DNA of 64,000 nucleotides from an uncultured Chloroflexales bacterium (GTDB taxonomy: Bacteria > Chloroflexota > Chloroflexia > Chloroflexales > Chloroflexaceae), in the NCBI GenBank assembly GCA_937918935.1, contig CAKZSI010000036.1:1-64000 (forward strand), written 5' to 3'. Shown here in pieces: positions 59,738 to 64,000 of the stretch (positions are counted from its first letter, which is position 1; every line of letters begins with the position of its first letter). The position numbers were made by a program, and so were the translations under genes. A model generated the notes under the pieces. That model did no database searches. It was not told where the DNA came from and saw nothing but the letters and a program-made list of their open reading frames with translations.

Positions 59738-61000
59738 ATGCGCATTAGAACCTGGACCATCACGCTCGTTTTCACCCTCAGCGTTCTCTTTGGCGGCGTC
59801 CGCGTCACGGCCCAGCCGCCGCAGCCGGGCGAAGCCCCCGCGCCCGATGCCACCCCTGTGGAGACCCTGCTCAACCCCGACGGCACCCTGCGGCTCGACG
59901 GCTCGTTCAGCGGCGCGCTCGACGCGAGCGGCTGGCAGGTGTCCCTCGACCCCGAGCGGGGGCCGATCTTCCAGCCCCAGGCCGGCGCGCCCCGGTGGAC
60001 CAATCTGGGGTCCGTGCCCAATGGCGCGCTCACCAATCCGGTCCGCGCCCTGGCGGTGAGCGGCAGCGACCTGTACGTGGGCGGCGACTTCCAGAATGCC
60101 GCGGGCATTCCCGAAGCCGACTACGTGGCCCGCTGGAACGGCAGCGCCTGGAGCGCCCTGGGCGGCAGCGGCGACGGCGCGCTCACCAATCCGGTCCGCG
60201 CCCTGGCGGTGAGCGGCAGCGACCTGTACGTGGGCGGGGCCTTCCAGAATGCCGCGGGCATCGCCGAAGCCGACTACGTGGCCCGCTGGAACGGGAGCAG
60301 TTGGAGCGCCCTGGGCGGCAGCGGCGACGGCGCGCTGACCAATCCGGTCCGCGCCCTGGCGGTGAGCGGCAACGACCTGTACGTGGGCGGCTACTTCCAG
60401 GATGCCGCGGGCATCGCCGAAGCCGACTACGTGGCCCGCTGGAACGGCAGCGTCTGGAGCGCCCTGGGCGGCAGCGGCGACGGCGCGCTCAACGGCTCGG
60501 TCTGGGCCCTGGCGGTGAGCGGCAACGACCTGTACGTGGGCGGCTACTTCCAGAATGCCGCGGGCATTCCCGAAGCCGACTACGTGGCCGCCTACGCTAC
60601 GCCGCCGTCGGTCAGCGCCATCACGCGCCTCGACCCCAACCCCGCCAGCGCCGCCAGTGTGCAGTTCCAGGTCGCCTTCGATGAGCCGGTTGTGGGCGTG
60701 GCTGCCAGCGACTTCACCCTGACGACCACCGGCGGCATCAGCGGGGCCGGCGTCACCGGCGTCAGCGGCAGCGGCGCGACCTACACGGTCACCGTCGCTA
60801 CCGGGACCGGGGACGGCACGCTGCGCCTCGATGTGCCCGCCGGGGCGACCATCGCCGACCTGGCCGGATTGAACGTGAGCAACCTGCCCTTCACCAGCGG
60901 GGAGGCGTACACCGTGAATAGGGGCGGGGGCAGCCCGACCCCCACCCCGCCCGGCGGGGGCGCGCAGGTCAGGGTCTACCTGCCGCTGGCGCAACGCTGA
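59738..61000 (+). CDS. Secreted tandem-repeat protein with Ig-like domain
   Basis: A 420-residue exported protein. Signal peptide: residues 1-27 (TLVFTLSVLFGGVRVTAQ). From about 95 to 285 there are four 51-residue repeats of the form LTNPVRALAVSGSDLYVGG, then FQNAAGIPEADYVARWNG, S-W-SALGGSGDG, resembling kelch/beta-propeller blades; they are almost identical also in DNA. Next is an Ig-like beta domain (about 290-395: VSAITRLDPNPASAASVQF, DFTLTTTGG) and a Pro/Thr linker ending in VYLPLAQR at the C-terminus, the secreted-protein motif also present in the CAP protein. AAAGGAAG precedes the ATG. A clear hairpin terminator follows. Four blades are too few for a closed propeller alone. Surface adhesion is a guess. 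Confidence 0.82.
   Translation: MRIRTWTITLVFTLSVLFGGVRVTAQPPQPGEAPAPDATPVETLLNPDGTLRLDGSFSGALDASGWQVSLDPERGPIFQPQAGAPRWTNLGSVPNGALTNPVRALAVSGSDLYVGGDFQNAAGIPEADYVARWNGSAWSALGGSGDGALTNPVRALAVSGSDLYVGGAFQNAAGIAEADYVARWNGSSWSALGGSGDGALTNPVRALAVSGNDLYVGGYFQDAAGIAEADYVARWNGSVWSALGGSGDGALNGSVWALAVSGNDLYVGGYFQNAAGIPEADYVAAYATPPSVSAITRLDPNPASAASVQFQVAFDEPVVGVAASDFTLTTTGGISGAGVTGVSGSGATYTVTVATGTGDGTLRLDVPAGATIADLAGLNVSNLPFTSGEAYTVNRGGGSPTPTPPGGGAQVRVYLPLAQR
60023..60590 (+). repeat. 153-bp tandem repeats inside the secreted protein gene
   Basis: Units start at 60023, 60176, 60329 and 60482 (GGCGCGCT marks each), exactly 153 bases apart and nearly identical, so they arose recently by unequal exchange or slippage. 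Confidence 0.93.
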
Positions 61001-61028
61001 GCGCCGGTTCGGATAGCGGTTCTGCGGG

Positions 61029-61059
61029 GTCCGGGAGCATACAACGCTCCCGGACTTTT
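61029..61059 (+). terminator. Intrinsic terminator after the secreted repeat protein gene
   Basis: GTCCGGGAGC, seven-base loop, GCTCCCGGAC, then TTTT: a perfect 10-bp stem 29 bases after the stop codon. The best terminator in the window. The 61060-61345 stretch after it shows no gene. Confidence 0.85.
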
Positions 61060-61345
61060 CCTACTACCCGCCTGTCGCTGCGCGGCGCACACGCGGTTCC
61101 GCAGGAGCGCGTCGCGAGGCCGGATACGGCGGCGGGGCAGATTCGGCCCCCGGGGCGCTGGCGGAGAACGTGGCGGGCTAAAGCCCTGGCTGAGGGCGTG
61201 CAAGCCCCTGCGGGGCTGCTGCGTCCGGAGCAAGCAGCGCACCGCCACTGCAACGATTCAGGTATATCGGATTCTTTGCTTAATCTTTATATGAAACCAG
61301 TGGCGGCGGGCCAGCGGCTCTTTTCACCGCAGGGGCGGTTCCCCC

Positions 61346-62485
61346 TCAAAGCGCCTGAACCAGCCGCTCGAGGCCCGCGGCAAAGGTCGCCGGTTCGGTC
61401 AGCGCGGAGAGCATCAGGTGCGTGCCGGGGACGTCACCGTAAAAGTAGCCCGGATGGACCAGAATGCCCTCATCGATAAGACGCAGCGCGAGGGTCTCTT
61501 CGTCGTCCCAGCCGCTGACAGCGGGGAAGAGATAGTACCCGCCGTCGGGCGGACGAACACGCAGGCGCGGGTGACCGGCCAGACGTTCCAGGGCCAGATC
61601 GAGGTTGGCCCGCACCCGGGCGGCCATCCGGGCGACGAAGGGCATACCCAGAGCAAAGAGGTCCGGCAGGAGGTGCTGGCTCAAGCTGTTGGCGCCCAGG
61701 AACGTATCGTTGAGCACTTCGAGGCGCGGGCCAAAGGGGCGAGCCGCGGCATTGAGGGCGATCCAGCCCAGCTTCAGGTCAGGCAGGGCGAAGAGCTTGG
61801 AGATGCCATTGAGGGTAAAGACGGGCAGATCGGCATGCAGGGCGCCGAGAGGCGGCACGTGCGGCACGCCGTAGGTGAAAGCGGCAAACACCTCATCACA
61901 GATGACCGGCAAACCCAGGCGGCTGAGGGCCGCGAGGGGCGCCGAGACGACCACCCCGGCGGGGTTATGGGGCGAAACGATCAGCACAGCGCGGGTGCAG
62001 GCGTCGGCGGCGGCGTAGAGGGCGCGTTCATCAATCGCCCATCCGTCCTCCTCACGCAGCGGATAGGGGCGCAGTTCAAGTCCGCGGAGGGCGGCCAGGT
62101 ACTCGAAGAGCGGGTAGGTGACATTGGGCGCCAGCAGGTTGTCACCCGGATCAGCCAGGAGAGCGAAGAGCAGGCTGTAGGCCTCGCTGGTGCTGGCGGT
62201 GAGGAACACATCATCGCTCTCCAGGGGCAAGGGAGGCTTGCGCCCGGCATAGTAGCCCACGACGGCGGCGCGGGCCGCCTCGCTGCCGCGAGGGTCGGGC
62301 TGGTAGCGCCGGGTGTCCCAGAAGCTATCGGCGGCGGCACGCAGGATGTCGGGTGGAAAGAGCAGGCCCTGGAGGGTCGGGTTGCTGCTGGTCAGGTCGA
62401 GGTAGCCCCCGGCGGCAAGGCGCCGCCGGCGGGCCAGTTCGAGGGGGTTGGGGCTGAGATCGAGGTCACTGAAAACGCCGGGCAT
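61346..62485 (-). CDS. Class I/II PLP aminotransferase
   Basis: A 379-residue fold-type I enzyme. Seen: a start FSDLDLSPNPLELARRRR, YLDLTSSNPTLQGLLFP (near 30-46), FLTASTSEAYSLLFALL (near 95-111), LLAPNVTYPLFEYLA, VLIVSPHNPAGVVV (near 165, NP motif), VICDEVFAAFTYG (Asp for PLP, near 190) and the Schiff-base lysine in TLNGISKLFALPDLKLGWI (near 223), plus a late PPDGGYYLFP. The pattern fits aspartate/alanine-type or histidinol-phosphate-like aminotransferases; the substrate is not clear. ATG 62485 is preceded by the heptamer repeat tail, not a good ribosome site. Stands alone. Confidence 0.88.
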   Translation of the reverse strand: MPGVFSDLDLSPNPLELARRRRLAAGGYLDLTSSNPTLQGLLFPPDILRAAADSFWDTRRYQPDPRGSEAARAAVVGYYAGRKPPLPLESDDVFLTASTSEAYSLLFALLADPGDNLLAPNVTYPLFEYLAALRGLELRPYPLREEDGWAIDERALYAAADACTRAVLIVSPHNPAGVVVSAPLAALSRLGLPVICDEVFAAFTYGVPHVPPLGALHADLPVFTLNGISKLFALPDLKLGWIALNAAARPFGPRLEVLNDTFLGANSLSQHLLPDLFALGMPFVARMAARVRANLDLALERLAGHPRLRVRPPDGGYYLFPAVSGWDDEETLALRLIDEGILVHPGYFYGDVPGTHLMLSALTEPATFAAGLERLVQAL

Positions 62486-62716
62486 AGGATTTTGGATTGC
62501 CGTATATGGTGGTCTGTGAACTACGTTTCCTTCCACAGCCTGCCCCCGTTGGAGGGAGGCGCCGGGCGCTCTCCCCCGGCAGGGGAGGGTGGGGGGTTAG
62601 CGAAAAACGTTGTGTACAGACTATGCAACGGGAACTGGCATTCCACGGCCTGTATCGCTGCCCTCCTCCGCGCGCCCTGTGCTAACAGCGAACAGGCGTC
62701 TGCCGGCAGGCCTCTG
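62486..62716. other. Gap with heptamer repeat tail
   Basis: 231 bases without a gene. At 62486-62510 GATTTTGGATTGCCGTATAT repeats the motif found at 13771 and 55046; a CCTCCAACGG/CCTCCCC inverted stretch of the hairpin type lies near 62548-62590. Confidence 0.5.
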
Positions 62717-63739
62717 CTACCCGCTGACGTCACGCACCAGGCGGCGCCAGAACTCGTCCATCTGGCCGGGCACGAAAGGCATGTACAGGCTGATGCGGTC
62801 GAGCAGGCCAGCGTAGCGCTGGCGCAAAGCGGCGCCCAGCTCGCCGGGGGCGGCTTCGACGGCGAAGGCGGCCAGCATCTCATCACTCACCAGGCCGGGC
62901 ATGTCGGCCCAGCGTTGCTGGGCGGCCAGTTGCGAGAGCCGCTCGCCAATCTCGCCCCAGCCGTGGCACTCCAGCACGGGCCGGTAGGTGGGGGTGGCGC
63001 CATAGAAGGCGATCTGCTGGCGAGCGAAGGCGCGCATGCGCTCGGTGCTCTCACGGTCGGGACCGGTGATGACGAGGGGGCTGCCGGCCATGACGCAGGC
63101 CGCGGGATCGCGCCCGGCCTTGCGGGCGCCCTCGGCGATGTGGGGGCGCAAATGTTCGCGCAGGTACTTCGCGCTGTTGAGCGGGTGGGCGTGGAACCCG
63201 TCGCAGAGTTCGCCGGCCAGCTGGGCCAGACGCTCATTGACCCCGGCGATGTAAATGGGAATGTTGGGATGATCGATCTTGCCGGGGTTGAAGAAGGGCA
63301 ACATCAGCGTATGCTGGTAGAACTGGCCCCGATAATTGAGGCGGCCATTGCCCTGAAAGCTCTGCCAGATCGCCCGCAGGGCCAGGATGTAATCGCGCAG
63401 CCGTTCGACCGGATGCTCGAAGCTGGCGCTGAAGCGACGCTCGATGTGGGCACGGACCTGGGTGCCCAGGCCCAGGATGAAGCGCCCCCTGGAGAAGGCG
63501 GCCAGATCCCAGGCGATCTGGGCGGTCACCATCGGGCTGCGGGGGAAGGCGATGGCGACCGCGGTGCCGACACTGATGCGGCTGGTATGTTCGGCGGCGA
63601 TGCCCAGGGGCAGGAAGGGATTGTGGGCAGTCTCAGGCGCCCAGAGGGCGGCGAAGCCCAGGGCCTCGGCCGAGCGGGCCACCTCGGCGGCGACGGGCAA
63701 GGGGTTGGCATCCACCATGAACCCGACATCGAGCAGCAT
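62717..63739 (-). CDS. Luciferase-like (LLM) F420/flavin-dependent oxidoreductase
   Basis: A 340-residue TIM-barrel oxidoreductase of the bacterial luciferase superfamily. Seen: LDVGFMVDANPLPVAAEVARSAEALGFAALWAPETAHNPFLPLGIAAEHTSRISVGTAVAIAFPRSP in successive strands (3-70), AWDLAAFSRGRFILGLGTQVRAHIERRF (near 76-103, the G-LG-G cofactor motif) and PNIPIYIAGVNERLAQLAGELCDGFHAHPLNS (near 165-196). It matches members that prefer F420 but a flavin cofactor is possible. AGGAGGAACCT precedes the ATG. It follows another gene (stop at 63752) by 12 bases, so the two share a transcript. Substrate unknown. Confidence 0.88.
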   Translation of the reverse strand: MLLDVGFMVDANPLPVAAEVARSAEALGFAALWAPETAHNPFLPLGIAAEHTSRISVGTAVAIAFPRSPMVTAQIAWDLAAFSRGRFILGLGTQVRAHIERRFSASFEHPVERLRDYILALRAIWQSFQGNGRLNYRGQFYQHTLMLPFFNPGKIDHPNIPIYIAGVNERLAQLAGELCDGFHAHPLNSAKYLREHLRPHIAEGARKAGRDPAACVMAGSPLVITGPDRESTERMRAFARQQIAFYGATPTYRPVLECHGWGEIGERLSQLAAQQRWADMPGLVSDEMLAAFAVEAAPGELGAALRQRYAGLLDRISLYMPFVPGQMDEFWRRLVRDVSG

Positions 63740-63751
63740 AGGTTCCTCCTC

Positions 63752-64000
63752 TCACGGCCGGATGCGGTGCAGCAGCGCCACGAGCCGGTCGTGGTCATCT
63801 TTGAGCAGGCCGGCGAGATCGCGCCCGGCCCGCACCAGGTAGTCGTGACGATCGGGGCGCGCCTGCGCCACGGTGCGGATGGCGGCGGCGAGCAGTTCAT
63901 CGCCGGGGATATGCGTGGCGAAGAGCACGGCGCGGAAGAAGTCGTTCTTGGCGGAAAAGCGCAGCAGTTCGTCCGCGTCGCAGGCGTAGACCGAGTAATG
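63752..64000 (-). CDS. Protein of unknown function, C-terminal part (window edge)
   Basis: The last 82 residues of a protein whose front lies beyond the window: YACDADELLRFSAKNDFF, RAVLFATHIPGDELLAAAIR, HDYLVRAGRDLAGLLKDDHD, RLVALLHRIRP. It is helical and soluble, with no recognised motif. It sits immediately upstream of the LLM oxidoreductase gene on the same strand and is probably cotranscribed with it. Confidence 0.65.
   Translation of the reverse strand, partial: HYSVYACDADELLRFSAKNDFFRAVLFATHIPGDELLAAAIRTVAQARPDRHDYLVRAGRDLAGLLKDDHDRLVALLHRIRP

Noticed and set aside
59606-60994. Minus-strand repeat protein opposite the secreted repeat gene
   Set aside because: Repeats are mirrored from the plus-strand gene, which has a signal peptide, a ribosome site and a terminator.

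Overview
The window looks like chromosomal DNA of a filamentous phototrophic Chloroflexota, probably order Chloroflexales (Roseiflexus, Chloroflexus or Oscillochloris type). This rests on several signs seen together: high GC coding bias, a V4R/BchJ-like protein, MurT, secreted proteins carrying the Chloroflexota-typical 'VYLPL' motif, and intergenic DNA packed with short GC-rich palindromes. The genus cannot be fixed from the sequence alone. No rRNA, tRNA, CRISPR array, prophage or intact insertion sequence was found.

Layout. 1-5.7 kb: a heterodisulfide-reductase-C-like iron-sulfur protein cut by the window edge, a 74-bp tandem array, and a 2-hydroxyacyl-CoA-dehydratase-type activase system split into two genes. 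5.9-11.6 kb: a truncated short-chain dehydrogenase, a SulP transporter with an in-frame amber codon divergent from an ArsR regulator, malic enzyme, then a row of three gene stubs. 11.6-20.4 kb: AI-2E transporter, conserved hypothetical, GT39-like membrane glycosyltransferase, DUF2237, a small membrane protein, a flavoprotein and an AidB-like acyl-CoA dehydrogenase. 20.9-32.9 kb: ArsR-ArsC fusion, TrmA-like methyltransferase, PurF, a broken DUF4258/DUF2283 pair, SecG, family-5 solute-binding protein, PyrK-like protein, PriA, peptide deformylase and a metallophosphoesterase. 33-37.5 kb: a pantothenate group (panE, panC, panB) with a class III aminotransferase. 37.8-49 kb: Ca/Na antiporter, CAP protein, Rieske protein, NifX-like protein, BaeRF-like protein, STAS protein, tandem flavodoxin-fold protein with its TetR regulator and a 51-bp palindrome, and a MASE1 histidine kinase. 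49-64 kb: proC, a nuclease-like protein, MurT, MoaB, V4R protein, YidD, an ECF sigma factor with a putative membrane anti-sigma, a second palindrome array, a sortase with an LPETS-tailed DUF11 protein, a secreted repeat protein, an aminotransferase, an LLM oxidoreductase and a C-terminal gene fragment at the edge.

How the parts connect. Most genes are housekeeping or single-gene units, so the window is not one pathway. The coherent local systems are: the activase and dehydratase-D pair; ArsR controlling SulP and itself through AT-rich palindromes; the pantothenate branch, where the aminotransferase may supply beta-alanine; TetR with its flavoprotein; and the surface-display region (sigma factor, anti-sigma, sortase, substrate, secreted repeat protein).

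The most unusual layer is non-coding. A 19-bp palindrome, GGGGAAACCnGGTTTCCCC, and a hairpin, GGGAGGGC-n3-GCCCTCCC, recur in most intergenic gaps. They form two tandem arrays with strict periodicity (74 bp; alternating 73 and about 43 bp) and sit at several gene truncation points.
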